A DNA stretch of 64,000 nucleotides from Clostridia bacterium. GTDB lineage: Bacteria > Bacillota > Clostridia > Christensenellales > SZUA-584. Positions 18,460 through 26,993 of the stretch are shown here, piece by piece. The DNA is taken from positions 24,259-88,258 of the forward strand of contig QKIQ01000046.1 of the NCBI GenBank assembly GCA_003249555.1. Reading direction: 5' to 3'. Each line of letters opens with the position of its first letter. Position 1 is the stretch's first letter. A program made the position numbers and the translations under genes. Below the pieces are notes generated by a model. That model was not told the origin of the DNA. It did not search any database and was given only the letters and a program-made list of their open reading frames with translations.

Positions 18460-18951
18460 ATGAATAAAAAAGAAGCGAATTTCAAATCATGCCTACAGCC
18501 GGCACCAAAAGTTCTTGTTTCATGCAGAGGAAAAAACGGAGAGAATAACGCGCTGGCCGTTGCGTATTGCGGCAACTGCAGCTATGATCCGCCAATGGTC
18601 ATGGTCGGCATTGTGCCTTCGCGTTACTCATATAAAATGATTAAGGAATCCGGCTGCTTTGTGGTAAATTTGGCGAGCAAAGAGAACAAAGAAATGTTCG
18701 ATTATCTTGGTTCGCACAGCCGCAGAGATGGGGATAAACTCAAAGAGATTGGTGCCCGGCTGGGTGAGGCGGTCAAGGTAAACGCGCCGATACTCGAGGA
18801 TTGTCCGGTCAACATTGAGTGCAGCATTGTTGACTCTATTGTCACCGGCTCGCATGAGATGTTTGTGGGTAAGGTGGAATATGTGCATGCTGCATCGGAG
18901 TTGGTAAAAGAAAACAAGGACATAGATTTTTGCTCGATGGAGCTTCTATAG
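18460..18951 (+). CDS. Flavin reductase family protein
   Basis: ALAVAYCGNCSYDPPMVMVGIVPSRYSYKMIKESGCFVVNLASKENKEMFDYLG. Confidence 0.88.
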   Translation: MNKKEANFKSCLQPAPKVLVSCRGKNGENNALAVAYCGNCSYDPPMVMVGIVPSRYSYKMIKESGCFVVNLASKENKEMFDYLGSHSRRDGDKLKEIGARLGEAVKVNAPILEDCPVNIECSIVDSIVTGSHEMFVGKVEYVHAASELVKENKDIDFCSMELL

Positions 18952-19138
18952 TTTTTTAAGCAGGAAAAGCTGACGCGCTACCTTTGTTGTTTATAGAGGC
19001 ATTTTGTTTTCATACACATTTTGCGTGTATTTTGGGTATTGTGTGCAAGCTGCATACCTTTTCAGCTGTATTTAGTGCTAGCATGAATTTAGCCAAATAG
19101 ACATGAACTCTTGTTTAAATTTATAAAGGAGATAATCG

Positions 19139-19912
19139 ATGAAAAGAGCGTTTTATTTTGTGTTTGTGCTGCTAATGCTGGGACTGACGGCATGCGGTGC
19201 GCCCGCCGCGGAGACGACGCCGTCAGCGCCCGTTGCGACCCAAGCGCCTACGGCTGAACCCACAGAGGAACCCGCGCCTGAGCTCGCTGTTGTTGAGTTT
19301 ACAGACCCTGTACTTGAGGAGCAGATACGCAAGGCAATGAACAAGCCTGAGAGCGATATCACGCTTGAGGAGGCAGAGCAGATCACCGAATTGGACCTCA
19401 ATATGGAGAATGCAGGGTCTGTTGCTAGAATTGCTGATGTCAGCGATCTCGTCCAATTTCCCAATTTGACTTATCTGAATCTGGGATGGGCGCTCAATAA
19501 TGGTGATAAGGCTGTGGATATAAGCCCGCTTGCCGATTTAAAAAAACTTGGAGTTCTGCATTTAAACTGCAACAATATTGACGATATCAGCGCTTTGGCA
19601 GGTTTGACAGATATGATGGATCTCAAAATATGGGGCAATAGCATAAAGGATATCAGCGCGCTGACCGGAATGACCATGATGGAGGATTTGTGGATTCAAG
19701 GAAATCAAATAACAGATATTAGCGCACTATCCGGTATGACAATTAACCTGTACCGTCTTTATTTGGATGATAATCAAATAACGGACGTGACGCCGCTCGC
19801 AGGATTGACAAAGCTGACATCCTTAAAACTTGGTGGGAACCCTGTCGAGGACTATTCGCCGCTTGCGGATATCTATCAGAATCTTGAGGAGAAGGATTTC
19901 GAATTAAACTAA
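19139..19912 (+). CDS. Leucine-rich-repeat lipoprotein
   Basis: Signal peptide with lipobox LTAC; internalin-like repeats LTYLNLGWALNNGDKAVDISPLADLKKLGVLHLNCNNIDDISALAGL... Confidence 0.88.
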   Translation: MKRAFYFVFVLLMLGLTACGAPAAETTPSAPVATQAPTAEPTEEPAPELAVVEFTDPVLEEQIRKAMNKPESDITLEEAEQITELDLNMENAGSVARIADVSDLVQFPNLTYLNLGWALNNGDKAVDISPLADLKKLGVLHLNCNNIDDISALAGLTDMMDLKIWGNSIKDISALTGMTMMEDLWIQGNQITDISALSGMTINLYRLYLDDNQITDVTPLAGLTKLTSLKLGGNPVEDYSPLADIYQNLEEKDFELN

Positions 19913-19965
19913 ACGTGGTTTTAATAACAATTCATGATGCAATCCCGATGCAGACGCAGATACGC

Positions 19966-19995
19966 ATATCCCGTTTGTACCGGGATATTTTTTAT
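19966..19995 (+). terminator. Rho-independent terminator
   Basis: ATATCCCG-tttgtac-CGGGATAT + TTTTTTA. Confidence 0.85.
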
Positions 19996-20144
19996 TGATT
20001 TGTCTGCTGCATCATACTTTGGATGAATTCTATCCAAGTGTATAAGCTTCTTGGCATCGCCCGACGGCTGACTTGTTTGCTTGTCTATTTTTGTTAAAAC
20101 AAGTATAATTATTGTATGAGTTTGCGGTGAAAAGGAGACGAGAA

Positions 20145-20579
20145 ATGGCGACGAAAACTTTGCGTCAACGATTGTTTAAAGCCCCCGATTTTGAAACTTT
20201 CGTAGAGGAAAATGCCGAATTATTAACGCCTTTAAAGCTCAGTGACTATTTGGGGGAGTTGCGCAAAAAATCAGGCCAGTCCATGGGGCAGATTGTTTGC
20301 CGTTCCAATATTGACCGCACATACTTATATCAGATTTTTAACGGAACGCGAAAACCGTCACGTGATAAACTCATACAACTCGCGTTTGGGCTGGGGCTGG
20401 ATGATGACGGTGCGCGAAAGCTGCTAAAGGTTGCGCAAAAGAGCCCGCTGTATCCCCGTATCATGCGCGACGCAGCCATTCTTAGATGTATCCACGACCA
20501 AAAGCGCATAGACGAAACGCAGGAGCTTCTTAATAGAATGGGTCTGACGCCGCTGGGTGGTGAGGATAAGCATGGATGA
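20145..20579 (+). CDS. HTH-domain protein of the kinase-partner type
   Basis: MATKTLRQRLFKAPDFETFVEENAEL...LSDYLGELRKKSGQSMGQIVCRSNIDRTYLYQIFNGTRKPSRDKLIQLAFGL; overlaps start of decayed kinase. Confidence 0.75.
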   Translation: MATKTLRQRLFKAPDFETFVEENAELLTPLKLSDYLGELRKKSGQSMGQIVCRSNIDRTYLYQIFNGTRKPSRDKLIQLAFGLGLDDDGARKLLKVAQKSPLYPRIMRDAAILRCIHDQKRIDETQELLNRMGLTPLGGEDKHG

Positions 20580-20942
20580 CGCTTATATGTAAAGCATTAT
20601 TGCCGAATGTAATTACGCCCGTTATCCTAAAGAGTTTCTCCAAGATTATGAAGCGATGGAGTGTCTGTCTTATAACGACCATTGCGAAACGCTGCTTGTG
20701 AAAAGCAAACAGACGGGCGAAAAATATGTGGTGCTATATCGACGAATACGCATCTTAAAACGATTGCAGGACTCGAGGACTTTGCCTGTTTGGAATTTAT
20801 CAGTCTGTCCGATGTGGCAGACGACGATCTGCAACCGCTGTTTGCGTTGCCGAGGCTTAAAGAAGTGTATCTTGATGAGGCGCTGCTGCACACGGCCGAA
20901 GACCACTTGAATCAAGCGGCGTTTCATATCGTTTATCAGTAG
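20572..20942 (+). pseudogene. Decayed Ser/Thr protein kinase with LRR-like C-terminus
   Basis: ATG GAT GAC GCT TAT ATG TAA then in frame SIIAECNYARYPKEFLQDYEAMECLSYNDHCETLLVKSKQTGEKYVV, then frame shift to STNTHLKTIAGLEDFACLEFISLSDVADDDLQPLFALPRLKEVYLDE; kinase core missing. Confidence 0.75.
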
Positions 20943-21022
20943 ATAAAAAACGAATATTGTGTAAACAAATCTATTTTTGTGCCTTTGGTGTTGAACTTAA
21001 AGGCAAATGGTGTTAAAATATC

Positions 21023-21051
21023 GTTAGCACTCTTGAACGATGAGTGCTAAC
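21023..21051 (+). promoter_or_regulatory. CIRCE element (HrcA operator)
   Basis: TTAGCACTC-N9-GAGTGCTAA, exact consensus. Confidence 0.97.
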
Positions 21052-21078
21052 AAAACAACATAAAAGGAGACGGTGAGA

Positions 21079-22959
21079 ATGGCAAAAAAGCAGTTTAAAG
21101 CCGAATCAAAACAGCTGCTGAATCTTATGATTCATTCAATCTATACGCACAAAGAGATATTTTTAAGAGAGCTGATTTCCAACGCCAGCGATGCGATTGA
21201 CAAGACTTATTACACGGCATTGACGGACGAATCCATCAGCTTCAACAGCGCGGATTATTACATAAAGCTGATACCCAATAAGACGAGCAGAACGTTGCGC
21301 ATTATCGATACGGGCATCGGCATGACCAAGGAGGAACTGGAAAGCAATCTTGGCACCATCGCAAAGAGCGGTTCATTGAATTTCAAAAAAGAAAACGAAA
21401 TCAAAGACGGCTACGACATTATTGGTCAGTTTGGCGTGGGCTTTTATTCCGCGTTTATGGTGGCAGACAAGGTGACTGTGGTCAGCCGGTCGCTGGGTAG
21501 CGATGAAGGCTACAAGTGGGAATCTGAAGGGGTCAGCGGTTACAACATTGAACCCTGTGCCAAAGAAGATGTGGGAACGGAGATTATTCTGCACATAAAA
21601 CAAAACGCGGAGGATGAAAACTACGATGAGTTTTTGGAAGAATATCGTCTGCGCTCGCTTGTGAAGAAGTATTCAGACTTTATCCGCTATCCTATTAAAA
21701 TGGATATGCAGGAGAGCCGTCTTAAGGAAGGTAGCGAGGACGAATATGAAACCGTCGTGGAGGAACAGGTTTTAAACAGCATGGTGCCAATCTGGCGTAA
21801 AAACAAAAATGAGATTACGGATGAAGACTACGAGCAGTTCTACTCGGAGAAGCATTTTGGGTTTGACAAGCCAGTCGCCCATCTGCACATTAAAACCGAG
21901 GGCACGGTACGCTACAACGCGATTCTGTTTATACCTGAAAAGACGCCGTATGATTTTTATACAAAGGATTATGAAAAAGGGCTGGAGCTGTATGCAAGCG
22001 GTGTGCTTATCATGAACAAGTGCCCCGATCTGCTGCCGGATTATTTCAGCTTTGTGCGCGGCATGGTGGAGTCTGACGATCTGTCGCTCAATATCTCGAG
22101 AGAGCTGCTGCAGCACAACCGCCAGCTCAAGCTGATTGCCAAGAACTTAAAGAATAAAATCAAATCTGAGCTGGAAAGCCTGCTTAAAAACGACCGTGAA
22201 AAATATGAGGCATTCTATCAGTCGTTCGGCAGACAATTAAAGTTTGGTACGTACAACAGCTTCGGTGCGGATAAGGAAGATCTGCAGGATCTGCTGATGT
22301 TCTATTCCTCGTCTGAGAAAAAGATGGTGACGCTCGCCGAATATGTGGACCGTATGAAGGAAGACCAGAAATATATTTATTATGCGGCGGGTGAATCCGT
22401 GGAACGTATCAACAAAATGCCGCAGACCGAAATGGTACTCGATAAGGGGTATGAAATCCTTTATCTCACGGAGGATGTGGACGAGTTCGCGATTCAGGTG
22501 CTTATGAATTACAAGGAGAAGGAATTCAAGTCTGTCTCGGCGAGCGATGTGGATCTGGATACGGAAGAAGAGAAGAAGGAAGTTGAAACTCAAGCTAAGG
22601 ATGACAAAGCGCTTTTTGATAAGATGAAGGAGATTCTTGGCGATAAGGTTAAGGATATCCGTTTATCCAAACGGCTCAAAACGCATCCGGTATGCCTCAT
22701 CAGCGAGGGCAATGTGTCCATTGAGATGGAAAAGATATTGAAGACGATGCCGGGCAATCAAAACATTACGGCGGAAAAAGTATTGGAGCTTAACCCGGGA
22801 CATCATGTATACGCGTCGCTCAAGGATGCTTTTGAACACGATGAAGAAAAGTTTAAGCTCTTTACAGACCTGCTGTATAATCAAGCGCTGCTGATGGAGG
22901 GGCTCAGTGTGGAAGATCCGCTGGCATTCAGCAACAACATATGCAAGCTGATGGCTTAA
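21079..22959 (+). CDS. htpG: Molecular chaperone HtpG (Hsp90)
   Basis: [38 protein letters not shown]...[18 protein letters not shown]. Confidence 0.98.
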   Translation: MAKKQFKAESKQLLNLMIHSIYTHKEIFLRELISNASDAIDKTYYTALTDESISFNSADYYIKLIPNKTSRTLRIIDTGIGMTKEELESNLGTIAKSGSLNFKKENEIKDGYDIIGQFGVGFYSAFMVADKVTVVSRSLGSDEGYKWESEGVSGYNIEPCAKEDVGTEIILHIKQNAEDENYDEFLEEYRLRSLVKKYSDFIRYPIKMDMQESRLKEGSEDEYETVVEEQVLNSMVPIWRKNKNEITDEDYEQFYSEKHFGFDKPVAHLHIKTEGTVRYNAILFIPEKTPYDFYTKDYEKGLELYASGVLIMNKCPDLLPDYFSFVRGMVESDDLSLNISRELLQHNRQLKLIAKNLKNKIKSELESLLKNDREKYEAFYQSFGRQLKFGTYNSFGADKEDLQDLLMFYSSSEKKMVTLAEYVDRMKEDQKYIYYAAGESVERINKMPQTEMVLDKGYEILYLTEDVDEFAIQVLMNYKEKEFKSVSASDVDLDTEEEKKEVETQAKDDKALFDKMKEILGDKVKDIRLSKRLKTHPVCLISEGNVSIEMEKILKTMPGNQNITAEKVLELNPGHHVYASLKDAFEHDEEKFKLFTDLLYNQALLMEGLSVEDPLAFSNNICKLMA

Positions 22960-22972
22960 GGAAGAGCTTCCC

Positions 22973-23488
22973 ATGCGCTTGTTTATCGGTGTGAAGACAG
23001 GCTGCGAAGACTATTTGTCGTCGTTGCTGCAGAAACTGAGAAAGTTTGGGCAAGGCAGCTTCACTAGCAGAGAAAATCTGCATATGACGATTAGGTTTTT
23101 GGGTGAGGTGCCGCCCGCCAAAATAAAAGATATCCGTGAAGCAATCACCGAAGCGCAAAGAGGGACTTTCAGCCTAACCTGCCAGGGTTTGCAGATAATC
23201 GGCAGAGATATTGTGACGGCGAAGGTGGGCGGAGAGAAAGACAAGCTCTCCTCCCTCTACGACAGTCTGGAAACGGCGCTTGAGAAACGCGGCTTCCAAA
23301 GAGAAGCAAGGCGTTATCAGCCGCACATCACGCTCGCACGTCAATTTCGTCCATCCGCTGGTTTTGATGTCACGTCAATCCCTCCTGTGCCGGCTCTTTT
23401 TATGGTGACCGAAATCATACTGTTTGAGAGCAAGAGGAAAGAAGGCAGGTTGGTTTATCAATGCTTGTTTCGAGAGCCGCTTAATTGA
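22973..23488 (+). CDS. thpR: RNA 2',3'-cyclic phosphodiesterase
   Basis: MRLFIGVKTG...HMTIRFLGEV...YQPHITLARQF; two HxT motifs. Confidence 0.92.
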   Translation: MRLFIGVKTGCEDYLSSLLQKLRKFGQGSFTSRENLHMTIRFLGEVPPAKIKDIREAITEAQRGTFSLTCQGLQIIGRDIVTAKVGGEKDKLSSLYDSLETALEKRGFQREARRYQPHITLARQFRPSAGFDVTSIPPVPALFMVTEIILFESKRKEGRLVYQCLFREPLN

Positions 23489-23629
23489 GGTTTAGGGGGG
23501 CTCTTCTAACACTAAACACATCAATATACTAAATATGAACACCGACTTTACCTATTTTTTACGAAAAGCCGGTGTTTTTCTATGTTAAAATAAATTTGTC
23601 GGATTTTATCTTTTTTTGGCGGGGGGATT

Positions 23630-24568
23630 ATGAATTACGGTATTATAGACATCGGATCCAATACGATACGCATTGTGGTGTATAAGATCACAAAGAATCG
23701 TTTTGAGTGTTTGTTCAACAAAAAGCAGTTCGTTCAGCTGATCGGCTATGTTAAAAACGGCCGAATGCGCGACGAGGGTAAGAGAAGCATGATTCTTGCT
23801 GTGAAACAGCTTGCAGAAATCGCACAGCATTTCAATCCGAAAAGGATCGATTGCTTTGCCACAGCTCCTTTCAGAGCCGTAGACAATGCGGATGAATTAA
23901 TCGGCATGATCAAAAATTTCACGGGTTTGAAGACAAGGGTGTTGAGCGGCGAAGAGGAGGCACAGCTTGAACTGATTGGCGCACAATACTTAAACGGTAC
24001 TAAAACGGGGCTGTTTGTGGATCTTGGCGGCGGAAGCTTGGAAGCGGGATTGCTGGAAAACGGCGAAATCAAGCATGCTCAGAGCATAAATATTGGCTGC
24101 GTCAATTTGACAGACGGGTTTGTGAGCGGGCTTTTCCCGACCAAGCAGGAGCTGAAGCGGCTAAAAACGCACATCGACGAAAAGCTCGGTGAACTGAGCT
24201 GGCTTCATGAAGCCGCAGGCTTTCGTATGATCTGTACCGGCGGCACGGCGCGTGCGCTGGGAGAACTCCATCAATCACTAACAGGCAGCACGATTCCTCT
24301 TGATGCCTACTCAATGGATGCAAAAGAAATCAAGTCAGTATATAAAACCATTATAGAAATGGAAACTGAGGGGCTGCGCCTTATTTCAAAGCAGGCATCA
24401 GGGCGCATATTTACATTTGTACCCGGTACGGTGGCGCTTTGGAGGATTGCGAAAACAGTACAGGCGAAACAAGTGAGCTTTAGCACCTACGGTGTCAGAG
24501 AAGGCTTCCTGATTAAATATATACTGGGCATGGCCTCGGGAAGCATATTGGCACAAACAACCGCATAA
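23630..24568 (+). CDS. Ppx/GppA family phosphatase (exopolyphosphatase-like), copy 1
   Basis: MNYGIIDIGSNTIRIVVYKI...LSGEEEAQLELIGAQY...FVDLGGGSLEAG...TGGTARALGELH. Confidence 0.92.
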   Translation: MNYGIIDIGSNTIRIVVYKITKNRFECLFNKKQFVQLIGYVKNGRMRDEGKRSMILAVKQLAEIAQHFNPKRIDCFATAPFRAVDNADELIGMIKNFTGLKTRVLSGEEEAQLELIGAQYLNGTKTGLFVDLGGGSLEAGLLENGEIKHAQSINIGCVNLTDGFVSGLFPTKQELKRLKTHIDEKLGELSWLHEAAGFRMICTGGTARALGELHQSLTGSTIPLDAYSMDAKEIKSVYKTIIEMETEGLRLISKQASGRIFTFVPGTVALWRIAKTVQAKQVSFSTYGVREGFLIKYILGMASGSILAQTTA

Positions 24569-24606
24569 TGGATTGTTGTCATCCGTAAGCGAGAGGAGGT
24601 TGTTCG

Positions 24607-26076
24607 ATGGAAAGGATAACATGGTATAAACCGGTAAACGGCAGTGGTGTATTCAAAAGCGACCATTTCAAAAAGAATCTCAAGAAAAATGAAGACGCGT
24701 CACTGGTGGAATGTCTGCATCTTGACACATCTGAAATGGTCTTGCTGCAAAACAAAGCGGCTTTTATGATTGTTGACCGCGACGGAGAGCTGAAACAGAT
24801 GGCTGTGTTTGAGCAGCCGGATGAAGGAATGAACAAAGAATACATTGTGGATTTGCCGCAAAGCGGTATCGATCTGACGCTGTTTCCTCAAGAAGTTTGC
24901 AAAAAACTATGTGGTATTTTGCAGAATGCGCCGCTCCAGATACATTTGATTTTTGCTTTTGAAGAAAAAACGCGGCTGCTGGCAATGGAAGGATACGAGC
25001 CTTGCATTCTCTTGCGTTTATTGGGGTTATTTGAAAACGAGAGTGCCAAAGAAGAGCTTTGTGCGCTGCAGCTTGTAAGCATAAATGAACCGAAAGACGA
25101 TGCGCTGGCTGAAAAGCTTGTCAACGAGGGGATATTCACACCGTCAATATCGCCGTGGATTCAAACGATGTGGCTTCGGGAATCCGGATTAAAGCCGCTT
25201 CTTTCAGAAAAAAAGATTAAAAAAATCGATTTATCAGAAATATCGGCTATGATCGTTATCCGTTTATTTGAACTGGTGAGAGCGTATGCGGCGGTTAATG
25301 AAGGGGATTTTAAAAAAGAACCTGTTCACAGCCTCCGAGTGGAAGCAAGAAAAATGCTTACACTGATTGAAATATTTGATGATATTTTTGCGGAGAAAGC
25401 AATTCTGTATACGTCGTTTCTAAATAAACTGATTGATGATACCGATGAGCTTCGCGCCATAGATTTTGTGAGTGAGGAGCTCGATACAATTGATGCGCTT
25501 TATAATCATTTTGATTTTGAACCTCTTAAGCAAAAGCTCGCATCAAAACGCTCGCTCATATACAGCACGATAAAAGATGCCTATCACCAAGGCAGCTATG
25601 CCGACTCTCTGGCTGCTTTTTGGGTGGATATGCACGTCAAAACACATCATGGTTTTGAGGACGAGAAACTGCATATCGTAAAAGCTTCTGAGCAAATTAA
25701 AGAATGGGCAATTCAATTAAACGTGTACAAAAAATCTGAGCTGTATGAAACCGGACAGATGCATGAATACCGAAAAACTTCGAGAAAGCTGAGGTATTCA
25801 CTTGAAAGCCTGAAAAGTCTTGTGCAAAAGCGGATTGGCAAAGCCATAAAAAGCTGCAAAGCGCTTCAGGATGAGTTCGGTATGGTTGTTGATGTCGCGC
25901 AGCATATAAAAACGCTGCAGGAACTGGCCGCAGAAGAAAAAAACGCTGAATTGTCGCTGTTGTGCGGCGTTTGCTGCGGCGTGTTTGCGGAAACACTGCT
26001 GGATATCCAAAAGGAAGCGATTAACGCTTGGAAGGATTGCCGAATCGATTTGAAAGTGCTGGAAGATACGCTATGA
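24607..26076 (+). CDS. CHAD-domain protein with a ~210-aa N-terminal region I could not assign
   Basis: VHSLRVEARKMLTLIEIFDDIF...EYRKTSRKLRYSLESLKSLVQKRIGKAIKSCKALQDEFGMVVDV. Confidence 0.85.
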   Translation: MERITWYKPVNGSGVFKSDHFKKNLKKNEDASLVECLHLDTSEMVLLQNKAAFMIVDRDGELKQMAVFEQPDEGMNKEYIVDLPQSGIDLTLFPQEVCKKLCGILQNAPLQIHLIFAFEEKTRLLAMEGYEPCILLRLLGLFENESAKEELCALQLVSINEPKDDALAEKLVNEGIFTPSISPWIQTMWLRESGLKPLLSEKKIKKIDLSEISAMIVIRLFELVRAYAAVNEGDFKKEPVHSLRVEARKMLTLIEIFDDIFAEKAILYTSFLNKLIDDTDELRAIDFVSEELDTIDALYNHFDFEPLKQKLASKRSLIYSTIKDAYHQGSYADSLAAFWVDMHVKTHHGFEDEKLHIVKASEQIKEWAIQLNVYKKSELYETGQMHEYRKTSRKLRYSLESLKSLVQKRIGKAIKSCKALQDEFGMVVDVAQHIKTLQELAAEEKNAELSLLCGVCCGVFAETLLDIQKEAINAWKDCRIDLKVLEDTL

Positions 26077-26993
26077 AAGAAAACAAGAGCTATGCGGTCA
26101 TCGATTTCGGATCAAATTCAGTGAACCTTGCCGTCTATCATGTGTATGACGGCAGGTTGGAGAGACTGAAAAACAGAAAATCCATGCTCGGCATTTTGGG
26201 CTATACGCATAAGGGCAGCATCACGCATGCAGGTATCGCCAAAGCCGTTGAGGTGATTGCGGAGCTGAAAAAGAAAGCTGACAATATGGGAGCTGTGGTG
26301 TACTGTTTTGCGACAGCATCGCTGCGTGGCGTGAATAACGCAAGGGAAGTGACGGATGCCATATTGGAGGAGACCGGGCTGGTTGTGGATATTATTTCAT
26401 GGCAGCGCGAGGCGTATTATGACTATTTGTCTTTGGTTAAACTGCTGAAAATTCAAGATGCGGTGGCGGTGGATATCGGCGGCGGAAGCACGGAGATTGT
26501 CCATATACAAAACGCGCAAATGACACATAGCGCCAGTCTGCCGGTCGGCTCACTTAGGCTATATCAGGATTATGTGAGAGGCATTCGGGCGGATGAAACG
26601 GAGATATTACGGATTGACAGTGCTGTGAACGGCTATCTTGACGATCTTATTTGGTTACCGAAGACGGAATGCGATGTGATGTATGCGATAGGCGGCACGG
26701 CCAGAGCAGTGGTGAAGCTGCATAGAGCTGTTTTTCCGTCCAGTGCCAGCAAAAACGATTATGTTTACAGCGCGGAAGATTTGGATGCGCTGCTTTCTTA
26801 TTTGTTGGACACAAACGGACATTTTGACATGATCACAAAGCTCATGGCTGAGCGGATTCACGTGATTGCGCCGGGGCTCACGGAGCTTCGTGCAATCGCA
26901 AAAAGAACCGGAGTGAAAAGCATCGCGCTCAGCAAATACGGTGTGCGTGAAGGCTATATAATAGAAAATGTCTTCTTAAAGGGTGGGGTATGA
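26073..26993 (+). CDS. Ppx/GppA family phosphatase, copy 2
   Basis: MKENKSYAVIDFGSNSVNLAVYHV...AVDIGGGSTEIVHI...IGGTARAVVKLHR; ATGA overlap with CHAD gene. Confidence 0.92.
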   Translation: MKENKSYAVIDFGSNSVNLAVYHVYDGRLERLKNRKSMLGILGYTHKGSITHAGIAKAVEVIAELKKKADNMGAVVYCFATASLRGVNNAREVTDAILEETGLVVDIISWQREAYYDYLSLVKLLKIQDAVAVDIGGGSTEIVHIQNAQMTHSASLPVGSLRLYQDYVRGIRADETEILRIDSAVNGYLDDLIWLPKTECDVMYAIGGTARAVVKLHRAVFPSSASKNDYVYSAEDLDALLSYLLDTNGHFDMITKLMAERIHVIAPGLTELRAIAKRTGVKSIALSKYGVREGYIIENVFLKGGV

